The notes: generated by a model not told the origin, from the letters alone. A stretch of 33,833 nucleotides of DNA from an uncultured Candidatus Altimarinota bacterium (GCA_938015455.1 CALLPL010000003.1:1-33833); one strand, 5' to 3'; shown: positions 1 to 8,351, counted from the stretch's first letter. Program-made: numbers and translations.

Positions 1-510
1 GATAATGGAGGATTTCTGTATAAAAATCTAACAGAGAGACTGCTGCTTGATTATAGAAAATCAATTGGAGTGATTTTTCAGGACTATAAACTCCTCGAAT
101 CGAAAACTGTCTATGAAAATGTAGCTTTTGCTATGGAGGTATCAGGGTATAAGAATAAACATATAGAAAAAAAAGTCCCACAAGCACTGGAACAAGTAGG
201 ACTGCTCATAAAAAAAGACACCTTTGTACAAGAGCTCTCAGGTGGGGAGAAGCAGCGAGTCTCAATCGCAAGGGCTCTCGTGCATGATCCAAGTATCATC
301 ATCGGAGATGAACCAACCGGTAACCTCGATCCTGATGCAGCAGCTGGGATTATGGAAATCTTCTCGGATCTTAATAAGGATGGAAAAACTATAATTATAG
401 CAACCCATGATAAAGGCATCGTAAATCAAATGAAAAAAAGAGTCGTAACCTTTGATAAAAAAGAGGTCGTCAGTGATATGGAGAAGGGAGTATATAATTT
501 GAGGAAATAG
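1..510 (+). CDS. ftsE: Cell-division ABC transporter ATP-binding protein FtsE (5' partial)
   Basis: The reading frame is open from the first base and ends at TAG. The 169 visible residues carry the Q-loop GVIFQDYKLL (Q at codon 27), the ABC signature LSGGEKQR (bases 235-258), Walker B with D-loop IIIGDEPTGNLD and the H-loop ATHD. The Walker A motif lies upstream of the window. The QDYKLL stretch, the TVYENVAFA segment and the closing KGVY are typical of FtsE rather than of LolD or MacB. FtsE powers FtsX at the division septum and activates peptidoglycan hydrolases. The usual downstream ftsX is absent: the next gene is convergent. No in-frame TGA occurs in the visible part. Confidence 0.9.
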   Translation, partial: DNGGFLYKNLTERLLLDYRKSIGVIFQDYKLLESKTVYENVAFAMEVSGYKNKHIEKKVPQALEQVGLLIKKDTFVQELSGGEKQRVSIARALVHDPSIIIGDEPTGNLDPDAAAGIMEIFSDLNKDGKTIIIATHDKGIVNQMKKRVVTFDKKEVVSDMEKGVYNLRK

Positions 511-512
511 TT

Positions 513-1115
513 CTAGTTAGTCATAAAACGATCCTCAATTGTTGGGTATGTACTATAATCCTGAAGCTTATTAAGGTCAAAAACTACTTTTACCACAGCG
601 CCATTATCTCATAAATATCGCTGATATTTTATAATAAAATGAATCCTTTGGATTATTTTTTGAAATATTCCATGTCATCATGGATGGGAGCCTCATGATT
701 CTTTTTTTTGCTGAGTATTATAAGCATTTTTTCAGGCACCATTATCACTTACAATTATTGTGAGAGTATTTTTTTGCTCGTTATAATAGATGTTTATTTT
801 AATTCTCCCGTGCTTATGTTCTAAGCTTAATATTCAGCTAGTAGAATTATGAATAAGATCTTCAATGATAAGATCTAACATATTTTCCAGTGATTTAATT
901 TGCCCCTCCTTTATTTCCTCTTCAGATACATCAGGAAGATTTTCTAAAACGCGCTTAATAAAATGATCTCAGAAATCAATTTCAATTGAGGAATCTAAAA
1001 TTCTTCGTAACTTTTCACTTACTTCATTAAAATATTCTACTTTTGGAACAGGTTTTTCATTTGAAAAGTCTATTACATTAGAAGAAAGTAGTTGATTTTC
1101 TAGTATAAGGCACAT
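513..1115 (-). CDS. Stand-alone GHKL (HATPase_c) ATP-binding protein
   Basis: A 200-residue protein read with TGA as Gly. It has the Bergerat-fold boxes in order: N box IIEDLIHNS (about 83-91), G1 box VSDNGAGK (122-129, the last Gly being TGA) and a glycine-rich G2/lid GGSHPGGHGIFQ (141-152). The first 75 residues are charged and helical, without a recognisable HisKA, sensor or membrane segment. Such single-domain ATPases include anti-sigma-factor kinases (SpoIIAB/RsbW type) and cytosolic histidine-kinase remnants; I cannot choose between them. No partner anti-anti-sigma factor or response regulator is visible nearby. The ATG was chosen because it is the only ATG after the upstream in-frame TAG, though a non-ATG start up to 20 codons earlier is possible. 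The gene converges on ftsE with a 2-base gap. Confidence 0.75.
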
Positions 1116-1194
1116 TTTATTTTTCAGTAAAGCTACTATTCATATAATATTTCTAGACTCAAAATATTTAGGAAACTATATATGTATATACCAC

Positions 1195-1222
1195 TTGAAA
1201 AGCATCCCAACTTACATATAAT
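1195..1222 (+). promoter_or_regulatory. Predicted sigma-70 type promoter of the dnaJ-like gene
   Basis: TTGAAA (1195-1200) and TATAAT (1217-1222) are separated by 16 bases. The start codon is about 50 bases downstream of the -10 box. Seen by eye only. Confidence 0.55.
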
Positions 1223-1274
1223 ATCTTTAATTCATTAATTTTATATAAAATATTTTTAAAGAAAGTCAAATAAT

Positions 1275-2000
1275 ATGTCAATAAACTTATATGATAGTCT
1301 GTGAGTCCCAAAGTCCGCGAGTCAAGATGAGATAAAAAAAGCCTATCGAAAGCAGGCAATGAAGTATCATCCGGATAAGAATAAAGGAGATCAGGCTGCT
1401 GAGAAGAAGTTTAAGGAGGTAAACGAAGCCTATCAGACGCTTTCTGATGCAGAAAAACGTCAGCAATACGACACTTTTGGTTCGACTGGATGAGCTGGGA
1501 ATCCATTTGCTGGGTGATGAAACCCTTTTGGCTGATCAAGACGGACTCGCAGCTCTTGATGAGCTGGATGATGATTTGAAGATATTTTTTCTCAGTTTTG
1601 AGGATGATGAGGCTCACAAAATGTTGAATTTGATTTTGGAGATTTATTTGGAGGTGCCTGATGACAATGAAGGTCCAGAGGATCATCGCAATATGATACG
1701 AGAGCTGATGCTCCTAAAAAGCCTGTAAGCCTAGATTTTGAAAAGACTTATGAAGTCCCAGTATTTGATATGATACTTGGATGCAAGATAGAGGTAAAAT
1801 GAGTCTATGGACAAACAGCAAAGCTCAAGATACCAGCAGGAACAAAGTCTGGGGCTAAATTTAGAGTCAAAGAGTTTGGGAAATCAGAGGGGCCTAAGAA
1901 ATGAAATTTAATTATTAAAGTTGAGGCCCTGATGCCAAAGGATATCTCTGCTACCGATACAAAACTTCTCGAGCAGATTAGAGATAATATAGGGTATTAA
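1275..2000 (+). CDS. dnaJ: DnaJ/CbpA-type J-domain co-chaperone without zinc finger
   Basis: A 241-residue Hsp40 read with 17 in-frame TGA codons as Gly. Residues 4-66 form a J domain with the HPD motif (32-34) that stimulates DnaK ATPase. Residues 67-137 are a Gly/Phe-rich linker in which most glycines are TGA, often in pairs. A C-terminal substrate-binding segment follows ([19 protein letters not shown], then [20 protein letters not shown]). There is no CXXCXGXG zinc-finger repeat and only about one beta domain remains, so it is shorter than canonical DnaJ (about 375 residues) and closer to CbpA or class B Hsp40. Under the standard code this gene would look like several broken ORFs. A promoter lies about 50 bases upstream. 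Confidence 0.9.
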
Positions 2001-2028
2001 ATATTCAATATATTTCCCAATATAGACT

Positions 2029-2589
2029 TTACCCTTTTGTCATATTTTGTAATAGTCTTACAGTATCTTCAGGTACCTCTCAAAGCCTCATGACGTCTTT
2101 ATAGTTATGAGAGTGTATGAATTTGAGTATTTTTCATGTTGTTGGATCTAAGTGTGTTTCTGGGAGGCTTCAGAGGCAGGCAATGAGCTTGAGCTGCGTG
2201 AGTAAGAGTTTAGAGTCTCCTATGAGTTTAATATTTTTTATGAGGTATGAGAGGAGATCAAATATTTCATAATGGGGAGATCATATAGGGAGCTCTTTAA
2301 GAGTTCTGGAAAGTATCTTGAGAAAACGTTCTATATCACTATATAGACGCTGTTTCGAATCAAAAAAGGATATGATTTTGATATTCCCAATAGAGTGTAT
2401 CTCTCTACCCGTTTGAGTCGCAATTTCGGAGTGAATGAGGTGACCAATATCTATTGGTTTTTCTCTGATTTTCTTTTTCTTTTTTACCTTAAGTATTCCA
2501 TAATCACGAAATAATACTTTGTAGAGAAGTTCTTTTTCAGAGATTTTCATGACCTGTAGTACGATTCACTCTGCTTTAAAAACACTCAT
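2029..2589 (-). CDS. recO: RecO-like DNA repair protein (short form)
   Basis: A 186-residue protein with five in-frame TGA codons. The N-terminus FKAEGIVLQVMKISEKELLY followed by KVLFRDYGILKVKKK resembles the RecO OB-fold start (xxTEGIVLxxxxYGExDxLxTLFTxxxG). The middle KIISFFDSKQRLYSDIERFL and the later helices fit the all-alpha RecO C-terminal domain. RecO loads RecA onto SSB-coated DNA in the RecFOR pathway. The protein is shorter than usual (about 240) and has no zinc-finger cysteines, only one Cys being present. The assignment rests on the N-terminal pattern and overall plan, so it is moderate. It is convergent with dnaJ and divergent from the next operon. Confidence 0.55.
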
Positions 2590-2604
2590 ATATCTAAAAA
2601 AGAA

Positions 2605-2631
2605 TTGAATTTGTTAAAATATACATATAAT
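2605..2631 (+). promoter_or_regulatory. Possible promoter of the small-protein/Nudix/RluD operon
   Basis: TTGAAT (2605-2610) and TATAAT (2626-2631) with a 15-base spacer, about 33 bases before the first ATG. The spacer is short, so this is tentative. Confidence 0.35.
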
Positions 2632-2663
2632 TTTATGGAATTTTACAATATATCAAAGTATTT

Positions 2664-3062
2664 ATGGCAGTGCAGCCGATCAGCGAAGAAGAAGTAGATG
2701 CAATTGTTTTAGGTTTACTCAGGCTGCATTCACAGGCTGTGAAAGTAAACCCTGAGGAGTTTCTAGATCTTTTGAAGCATTCTCTTTCTCTCAATACAAT
2801 GGAGAAAAAACGAGTAGTGGATGCAGTCCCTACTCTCTCACAATTTCAATTTGATGAACTTTCAAAAGTATTTACAGAGGAGCGAGAGAAATTTCGTGAA
2901 CTTGCAAAAGACCATCCAGACGATATAAAGAAACTCCTTGCAAAACAGCAATCAGAGTGGCTACATTTAGGGGACCTCTATAGATCAGAGTTAGAAAATA
3001 AAGGAAAAGAAGAGGAAGATAAGAAAAAGGAAGAAGATATAAAAAAGAGTTTAGGTCTATAA
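2664..3062 (+). CDS. Hypothetical 132-residue acidic/lysine-rich soluble protein
   Basis: I do not recognise this protein. It is helical, has no signal peptide or membrane segment, and ends in a strongly charged tail (about residues 108-128) with alternating KEEED and KKKEED blocks. It has only four glycines, none encoded by TGA. It is the first gene of a tight three-gene unit, with one base between its stop and the Nudix ATG. No Shine-Dalgarno sequence is visible. Confidence 0.75.
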   Translation: MAVQPISEEEVDAIVLGLLRLHSQAVKVNPEEFLDLLKHSLSLNTMEKKRVVDAVPTLSQFQFDELSKVFTEEREKFRELAKDHPDDIKKLLAKQQSEWLHLGDLYRSELENKGKEEEDKKKEEDIKKSLGL

Positions 3063-3063
3063 T

Positions 3064-3483
3064 ATGAAATATGGAAGAGTATCGATGTTCGCCTTTGTAG
3101 AAGATTGAAAAGTTTTTCTACAAGAGAGAGGAGATTACGCGAAGAGATGAGAGGAGTGGTCATTTTTTGGAGGACACCTTGAAGAAGACGAAAAGTTTCT
3201 CGAGTGATGTCTAAGAGAGGTACAAGAAGAATTAAATATTAGTATTGAGAAAGAAGATGTAATCCTAGTAGGAGAGTTTTCAAATATAGTACATGAGGTT
3301 TCTGATTATTTGAGCCATGTATATATATCAAAAGCATACCAAAAATATCGAGATAATATAAAGATCCAAGAGTGAGTGAGTGGAAGATTTTTTACTTTTG
3401 AGCAAGCAATGAAACTTAAGATTTTTTCTCATGACTATATGGTTTTAGATAATATACAAAGGTTTTTAGATAATGAATTATAA
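3064..3483 (+). CDS. NUDIX hydrolase
   Basis: A 139-residue protein. The Nudix box (about 36-59) matches GX5EX7REUXEEXGU: G-HLEED-E, seven residues, then REVQEELNI, with Asn where the last Gly usually stands. The Gly within the X7 stretch is encoded by TGA. Family members cleave nucleoside diphosphates linked to another moiety; the sequence does not show the substrate. The N-terminal VSMFAFVEDGKVFLQER is the usual first strand pair. The length is typical of a minimal Nudix domain. The gene starts one base after the preceding stop, and its 3' end overlaps the next gene by 11 bases, so all three genes are probably co-transcribed. Confidence 0.9.
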
Positions 3484-4405
3484 TTTTTCTACATACATTG
3501 AAAAACCTCAGAGAGTTGATATGTATCTATCAGCTCTTTTTTGAGAACTTTCACGTAGCTACATCCAGAAACTTATAGATACAGGTTGCGTAAAGATTAA
3601 TGGTGGGATAGTGAAAAAGAATCTTAAGCTTCAAAGTAGGGATGAGGTAAGTATTATGGAAATAATTGTGAGTAGTGAAATACTTGCAGAAGATATTCCA
3701 CTAGATATCGTATATGAGGATGAAAATATATGTATTATTAATAAAGATCCCGGAATAAATACACATCCAGTTCCAGGGATAGAAGGAAAGAGCTGAACTC
3801 TTGTGAACGCTCTTCTCTCTCACTGTAAAGAAAAACTTCCAGTAATTTCAGGGGAAGAGCGACCAGGAATAGTCCATAGACTCGATAAACATACGAGCTG
3901 AGCTATCATGATTGCAAAAAATGACCAGATGATGCATTATTTGTCAGATATAATTAAAAATAGATCTATCAAGAAATACTATATTGCAATAATAAGCTGA
4001 GTATTAACGCAAGAGAAATTTACTATCAAATCAGAGATTGGGAGGCATAGAACTGATAAAATAAAGATGACTACTAAGAATCCTATGAATCCAAAGCATG
4101 CTATAACTCATGGTCAAGTCCTGGGGTATATCGATGAAAGGTATAGTATCCTAAAAATTGATTTAGAAACAGGTCGAACTCATCAAATCAGAGTACATCT
4201 TGCAAGTATAGGGTATCCGATACTCTGAGATACGGTGTATTGAAATCCAAAAGTAAACAAGCACGTTGCGACGATATATCAACTTCATAGGCAAGCACTT
4301 CACGCGTATGAACTTGAACTTGAACTTTATGGCCAAAAAGAAAAATTTATCGCTTCACTAAAGCAAGATATGAGCTCTATGATCTCTGAGGAAATAGACC
4401 TCTAA
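3473..4405 (+). CDS. rluD: RluA/RluD-family 23S rRNA pseudouridine synthase
   Basis: A 310-residue protein. An N-terminal S4 RNA-binding domain (about 12-60, [20 protein letters not shown]) is followed by the catalytic domain. The catalytic Asp (D138) sits in [12 protein letters not shown], whose last Gly is TGA. The later motifs [12 protein letters not shown] and GYPILGDTVYG are also clear. The order S4, HRLDxxTSG, RTHQIR is the RluD/RluC plan; RluD isomerises uridines in helix 69 of 23S rRNA. The exact target cannot be read from the sequence, so the symbol is family-level. The ATG overlaps the end of the Nudix gene. Confidence 0.88.
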
Positions 4406-4411
4406 AAAATT

Positions 4412-4439
4412 TTGTATTTTCCCTGAAAAGAGCTATTAT
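4412..4439 (+). promoter_or_regulatory. Predicted promoter of the hsp20 operon
   Basis: TTGTAT (4412-4417) and TATTAT (4434-4439) with a 16-base spacer. The -10 box lies inside the left arm of a perfect inverted repeat, so transcription would start within the repeat's loop. Confidence 0.5.
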
Positions 4440-4466
4440 TTAGGGGTGATACTCACTAAATAATAG
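4433..4466. promoter_or_regulatory. Perfect 11-bp inverted repeat over the hsp20 promoter (candidate operator)
   Basis: CTATTATTTAG (4433-4443) and CTAAATAATAG (4456-4466) are exact reverse complements 12 bases apart, ending 4 bases before the hsp20 ATG. No T-run follows, so it is not a simple terminator for rluD. The left arm covers the predicted -10 box. A heat-shock repressor site of the CIRCE kind is an attractive reading, but the sequence is not the CIRCE consensus. Confidence 0.5.
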
Positions 4467-4470
4467 AACT

Positions 4471-4968
4471 ATGTTTAAACTCTTTTGAGTAGATGATGAA
4501 CAGGAAGGAAATGAAATCCAGATTAATGGAAAACAGCGCTACAAGTGAGATTCCTCAATGGTATCTCGTTATGATGATGACGAAGACGATTATAAGCATG
4601 AAGAACATATTGTCCCAGAGGAAGAAGAAGTAGGGCAAATTGCTCTTGATGTACTTGAAAATCACCAAAGTATTTATATCTTAGTGCCAGTTGCAGGAGT
4701 GGAGCTTGCTGATATAGATATTAGCGTACATGAGACAACCCTGACTATTTCATGAGTGAGAAATAAACCCAAAGAGTTTTATGAACATTCTATGCAGGTA
4801 AAAAACCAAGAATGTTTCTGGGGAAGATTTCTCAGAAATGTTATCTTGCCTGAAAATATGGATTTTTCTCAAGTCCGTGCTGTTATGGAACATAATCTCC
4901 TGGTTATACATATACCAAAAATTCGTTTTGATAGCCAAAATATAAAGATTAACCGAGTAGAATCGTAA
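4471..4968 (+). CDS. Hsp20/alpha-crystallin family small heat-shock protein
   Basis: A 165-residue protein. The first 60 residues are acidic (DDDEDD and PEEEEV clusters). An alpha-crystallin domain follows, about 55-160: IALDVLENHQSIYILVPVAG, the DIDISVHETTLTISG pair, FLRNVILPENMDFSQVRA, and LLVIHIPK at the usual strand-9 position. Small heat-shock proteins hold unfolding proteins for DnaK/DnaJ. It leads a unit with a YtxH-like protein (one base after its stop) and a secreted protein. An inverted repeat overlapping its promoter suggests specific regulation. Three glycines are TGA. Confidence 0.88.
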
Positions 4969-4969
4969 A

Positions 4970-5206
4970 ATGATTTTTCGAAAAAGTAAAAAAACTGTAA
5001 AAAAAAGTGTAGGAGGAATGGATAAGCTCGTCACAGGTATTATTATATGAGGAGCAGCTGCTTCTATATTTTGAGTAAGTCGAACAAAAAAATGAAAAAA
5101 ACTTGGAAGTAAACTCTATGATTTCTTATGAAATTCTATGAAAACGTGAGTCAGTATCTTTTGAAAGGTAACTATTAAAATTCTCTCAATTTTTCAAAAA
5201 AAATAA
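4970..5206 (+). CDS. YtxH-like small single-pass membrane protein
   Basis: A 78-residue protein with a Lys/Arg-rich N-terminus, one glycine/alanine-rich hydrophobic segment (about 21-36, TGIIIGGAAASIFGV) and then RTKKGKKLGSKLYDFLG. That order, a short Gly/Ala membrane helix followed by a basic KxGKxL stretch, resembles YtxH/gas-vesicle-GvpP-like general stress proteins. The similarity is by pattern only. Seven of its glycines are TGA. It lies immediately downstream of hsp20, which agrees with a stress-related role but does not prove it. Confidence 0.7.
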
Positions 5207-5210
5207 AATT

Positions 5211-5909
5211 ATGCGCTATATATACTCACTACTTATTTTTTGATGTATGCTTTCTCTTAGCTGAGCAAGCTTTGCAGACGAATGAGAACTATCTTGTGAA
5301 TATCTTTGAAAACTTGATCAGTGTGTAGTTGCAAATAAAAATGGGAGTGCTCTCTCAATAAAGGAATTTGTTTGTTTAGAGAGTAGGGATACAAGTCGTA
5401 TACTTGATCAAATTATTATTGATACGAAATTTCGTGTTATCGATGATGAGGTAATACTCTTTTTAGAAGATTTGAGGAACAATAAAGAGAGAATAGTATC
5501 TGAACCAAACTGAGTAATTAATGACGTTACAAAGTTCCTTGCAAAGGAATGATACTACTATAGGCAATACAAATGAATATGTCAGTCAGGAGTTCTACAA
5601 GAACGTCTGAGCTGTAGTGAAGAAATACCAAATGTTGTAGGAGCAGAATATTTAAATGGTGGGAACTATGATTCTCGCTCGTGTATGACACTTGTTGAGA
5701 CAAAACTGGATATATATAATCAAATTGCCAAAAATATTCTTCCACTCAGCAAGAGTACTGTTCAAAACGATACAAAACTGCTCTTTATACAAGAGGAGAG
5801 GACAAGATATGATGTATTGCTTGATCTTATGCGAGATATACTTTGATTTATCGAACGTCTAGCAAATGGGATTACACACTATACTCCTAACCCATACCAA
5901 GGATCATAA
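5211..5909 (+). CDS. Secreted cysteine-containing protein of unknown function
   Basis: A 232-residue protein that I do not recognise. The N-terminus MRYIYSLLIFGCMLSLSGASFA looks like a Sec signal peptide with cleavage after about residue 22. A lipoprotein reading from LIFGC is unlikely because the Cys is too early. The mature part has six cysteines (CEY, QCVV, VCLE, ICQS, LSCSEE, RSCM), which could form three disulphides, and the helical segments LDLMRDILGFIERLANG near the end. It is third in the hsp20 unit, four bases after the YtxH-like gene. It may be an envelope-stress factor, but nothing in the sequence establishes this. Confidence 0.8.
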
Positions 5910-5927
5910 AACTTTTTTAAAAAAGTT
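5910..5927. terminator. Palindrome between convergent genes, possible two-way terminator
   Basis: AACTTTTTTAAAAAAGTT is a perfect 18-base palindrome lying exactly between the convergent stops at 5909 and 5929. A hairpin would have about a 7-bp A/T-only stem, so termination would be weak. Confidence 0.4.
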
Positions 5928-5928
5928 A

Positions 5929-7473
5929 TTATTTCTTTTTCTTCTTATTTTTCCCATTTTTTACCTGCTCTTCGAGTTTCTCTTGTTTCTTTTTGTTTTG
6001 CAGTTTCCTACAGTATGGGCAGGTATCCCAATGGGATTTAATAGACTTTTTGCAATTCCAACACTTTGATGTCTTTACTGCTATAAGCCAGAAGCGTACA
6101 ATATACCAGAGTAGGAGAAGTGCTATAAGAAAGAGTATGAGTGCAAGTATAACGTAAGGATTTATTCGTACTTGCTGCTCTATGTATCGTACTGGAAATT
6201 CCTTTGCAGCAGAGAATATAATAGGATTTCCATTTTCATCCTCATACTGCATTTCTATATTTGCAGTGATGTTTTTTTGTTGCCTGACTTCACATACTCG
6301 TTCCCAAAACATAAGGAATCAAGCATTTTCTTTATTCTTTTGCGTATAGTATTCACCTGGAGACCAATAGTTCATTACCTGATCTCCTTCATCATTATAA
6401 GTTTTATATGGAAAACCTTCCCAAGCAGACCCAAATACACGCTTTGTTTTTGGAAGAACATTTCCTCATTGATCATTAATAGGTATATAATCGACAATAT
6501 TTTCTCAGATAATAGTTCAGGCATCATTACTTACTACCTCTTTTCCAACTGCTTTAATAATACTTCCATCTTCGTCAGTGAGTGTTACTTTTCATATTGG
6601 TTTTACATGAGAGTTTCCATTATTATTTACTGGGAATTCAAACTCAATTCAAAAGTCTTCATCAAAGAGTTCAGGGTCATAACTGCCAGAATCTCATCAT
6701 GGAATCTCAGAATCTCAAGGACCTTCAAATAGGAGAGGATCTGTATATCAGAAACATTTTCCATCGAACCTGCTAGGAGTGAAGTCTATGAGACAGTCAT
6801 CCGGGTTTTCATAGAGGGGAGATCCATCTTCATCGTCTCATACATACCAAGAGTCGTCATCTGTAGGTTCATTGGTATATACTCATGAATCTCCCGACCA
6901 GTTCGATCAACCTCATCATCCACCACCTCAACCTCAACTGCTACTTCATCCTGATATAACAGGAGGTTCTATTTCAACGTCTACGATTATTTCTCATTCT
7001 ACGTCCACGAGTATTATAATCCCATAATCAACATTGATTCAAACGTTTCAACTCGTTGATGTTTCCGATCCAGGATTACGAAACAGGACTGCACCGTAGT
7101 GTCCTCCTGGAGTAGCATTTGCTGGAACATCGATAGTCAGATTTATGGTTTTTTCTTCTCCTGGAGCCAGCGTGACACTTGGAGCTGAGAGCGTAATCCA
7201 GGTTGAGAGCTCCTGATCTGGATATACTAGTTCTGATTTACGTACGAGACTTGGAACTCAGTTTGGTCCATTTGCTTGAAAATCAGATTTAGTTGTAGGG
7301 AGAGTGACCGTGTCAGGTCAATTATTTCTAATACTTGCTGGAAGAGTAATGGATTCACCGGGCTCTACATCCAATTCATACTTGATTGGGGTAACGGTGT
7401 AGTTTATAGCTGCCTGAACCTGCGAGACACAAATAGCCAGTACACAGAGAGTGAAGAGAATAAAACGAAACAT
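5929..7473 (-). CDS. Membrane-anchored Ig-like surface protein with cytoplasmic zinc ribbon
   Basis: A 514-residue protein, read with TGA as Gly. Signal peptide about 1-22 (MFRFILFTLCVLAICVSQVQA). Residues 23-165 form an Ig-like/DUF916-like domain (YELDVEPGESITLPASIRN, NLTIDVPANATPGGHYGAV). A Gly/Ser spacer follows (about 172-190) with nine consecutive glycines written as mixed TGA and GGT/GGA. An acidic extracellular region of about 230 residues comes next, then one membrane helix (about 438-462, VILALILFLIALLLLWYIV). The cytoplasmic tail carries two CxxC pairs, CWNC and CPYC (a zinc ribbon), and a Lys-rich end. DUF916 proteins in Gram-positives pair with WxL surface proteins; here the upstream gene is WxL-like. 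The unusual part is the zinc ribbon inside the cell. Confidence 0.82.
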
Positions 7474-7530
7474 ATATAGGAGATATCATAAAGTATTATG
7501 CTTTATATTAGGGAAAAAACAGGAAAAACA

Positions 7531-7562
7531 AAAAAGTCTTCCCGTGAGTGGGAAGACTTTTT
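7531..7562 (-). terminator. Strong intrinsic terminator of the WxL-like gene
   Basis: AAAAAGTCTTCCC (7531-7543) and GGGAAGACTTTTT (7550-7562) form a perfect 13-bp stem around a 6-base loop. The T-run follows in the minus direction, 20 bases after the stop at 7584. Confidence 0.85.
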
Positions 7563-7583
7563 AAAAATATATTTCGAAATATA

Positions 7584-8258
7584 TTAGAAGTTACCAGTTA
7601 CTGTGAAAGTAGCATAGTCTTCGTAATCTCCTGCTGGAGTTTCAGCAGTTGTAGTAGCTGTTACTGTGAACTCTACATCATCAACGAGGTTAGTCGCTTC
7701 TGGTTTATTCGTTGAGTATACCGTATGTTCTGTAGTATCATCATTGATTTCTACTGCAGTAGCGAGTCCAGTAGCTGCAAATGTTCCATTAGATGAATCA
7801 TCTGTAGCGTTTGGAGTAGATTCCCAAGTATATGACTCAGCAACTCCATCAGCTGTGAGGTCATTTATTTGTACTGACGCGTCAGCAAGATTGGTAAGAC
7901 CAGCATCTTGACTTCGAGCAGTAATAGATACTCCAGAGACAGCATTTGTACCGATTTCTAGGAAAAGACTTCCACTAGAAGGTACACCAGGAACAAGATT
8001 TCCTAGATCAATTTCTTCAGCTGAGATTTCCATATTAAGAGATGGAAGAACTCGAGCCTTGATGAGGATGTCTGTAACTGCACCGGAAGCAGTTCCAGGA
8101 AAAGTGTCATCCCACATAATAGCTGCATCAAACGCTCCACTTCCCGTTACAGAACCTGTACCGATTTGTGTCGCTGCTGATACACCTGAAAGAGTTGTTG
8201 AAGCAACCGCAAGGAGTGCGATAGCTGCAAGAATCTTTTGTGTTTGTGTTTGCATCAT
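7584..8258 (-). CDS. WxL-like secreted surface protein, probably abundant
   Basis: A 224-residue protein. Signal peptide about 1-29 (KILAAIALLAVASTTLSG, cleavage near VSA-A). The mature part is rich in Thr, Ala, Asp and Ser and is all beta: SAEEIDLGNLVPG, then SLFLEIGTNAVSGVSITARS, ending AGDYEDYATFTVTGNF, as in WxL-type or TasA-like surface proteins. The gene has 18 glycines and not one TGA, unlike its neighbours. With a near-consensus promoter and the strongest terminator in the window, this suggests very high expression, for example as a main surface-layer or fibre subunit. That role is inference. The downstream gene (DUF916-like membrane protein) may be its anchor. Confidence 0.8.
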   Translation of the reverse strand: MMQTQTQKILAAIALLAVASTTLSGVSAATQIGTGSVTGSGAFDAAIMWDDTFPGTASGAVTDILIKARVLPSLNMEISAEEIDLGNLVPGVPSSGSLFLEIGTNAVSGVSITARSQDAGLTNLADASVQINDLTADGVAESYTWESTPNATDDSSNGTFAATGLATAVEINDDTTEHTVYSTNKPEATNLVDDVEFTVTATTTAETPAGDYEDYATFTVTGNF

Positions 8259-8283
8259 AACTTCAAAAGTTATAAAAATAAAA

Positions 8284-8309
8284 TATTGCTAGCAATAGGG
8301 CAAAACCCT
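8284..8309 (-). promoter_or_regulatory. Two small hairpins at the 5' end of the WxL-like mRNA
   Basis: The palindrome TATTGCTAGCAATA (8284-8297) and the repeat AGGG/CCCT (8297-8309) lie just after the predicted transcription start. Stem-loops at this place often stabilise abundant mRNAs; that function is inferred. Confidence 0.4.
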
Positions 8310-8320
8310 TAGCTATACTT

Positions 8321-8350
8321 AGTGTAACATACTATTTTACATAATGTCAA
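8321..8350 (-). promoter_or_regulatory. Promoter of the WxL-like surface protein gene
   Basis: On the minus strand TTGACA (8345-8350, perfect -35) and TACACT (8321-8326) are 18 bases apart. The leader is about 55 bases. The -35 box abuts the T-run of the upstream gene's terminator. Confidence 0.65.
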
Positions 8351-8351
8351 A

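Noticed and set aside
1447-1728. 93-residue plus-strand ORF
   Set aside because: Off-frame reading of the DnaJ Gly/Phe linker, open because its TGA codons are out of frame there.
4433-4466. RNA thermometer or rluD terminator
   Set aside because: The predicted -10 box is inside the left arm, so the full hairpin would not be transcribed from it, and no T-run follows.
4433-4466. CIRCE element (HrcA site)
   Set aside because: Arm sequence and spacing (11-12-11) differ from the TTAGCACTC-N9-GAGTGCTAA consensus.
6172-6732. 186-residue plus-strand ORF
   Set aside because: It is antisense to the 514-residue surface protein, whose signal peptide, Ig domain, membrane helix and zinc ribbon are all coherent.
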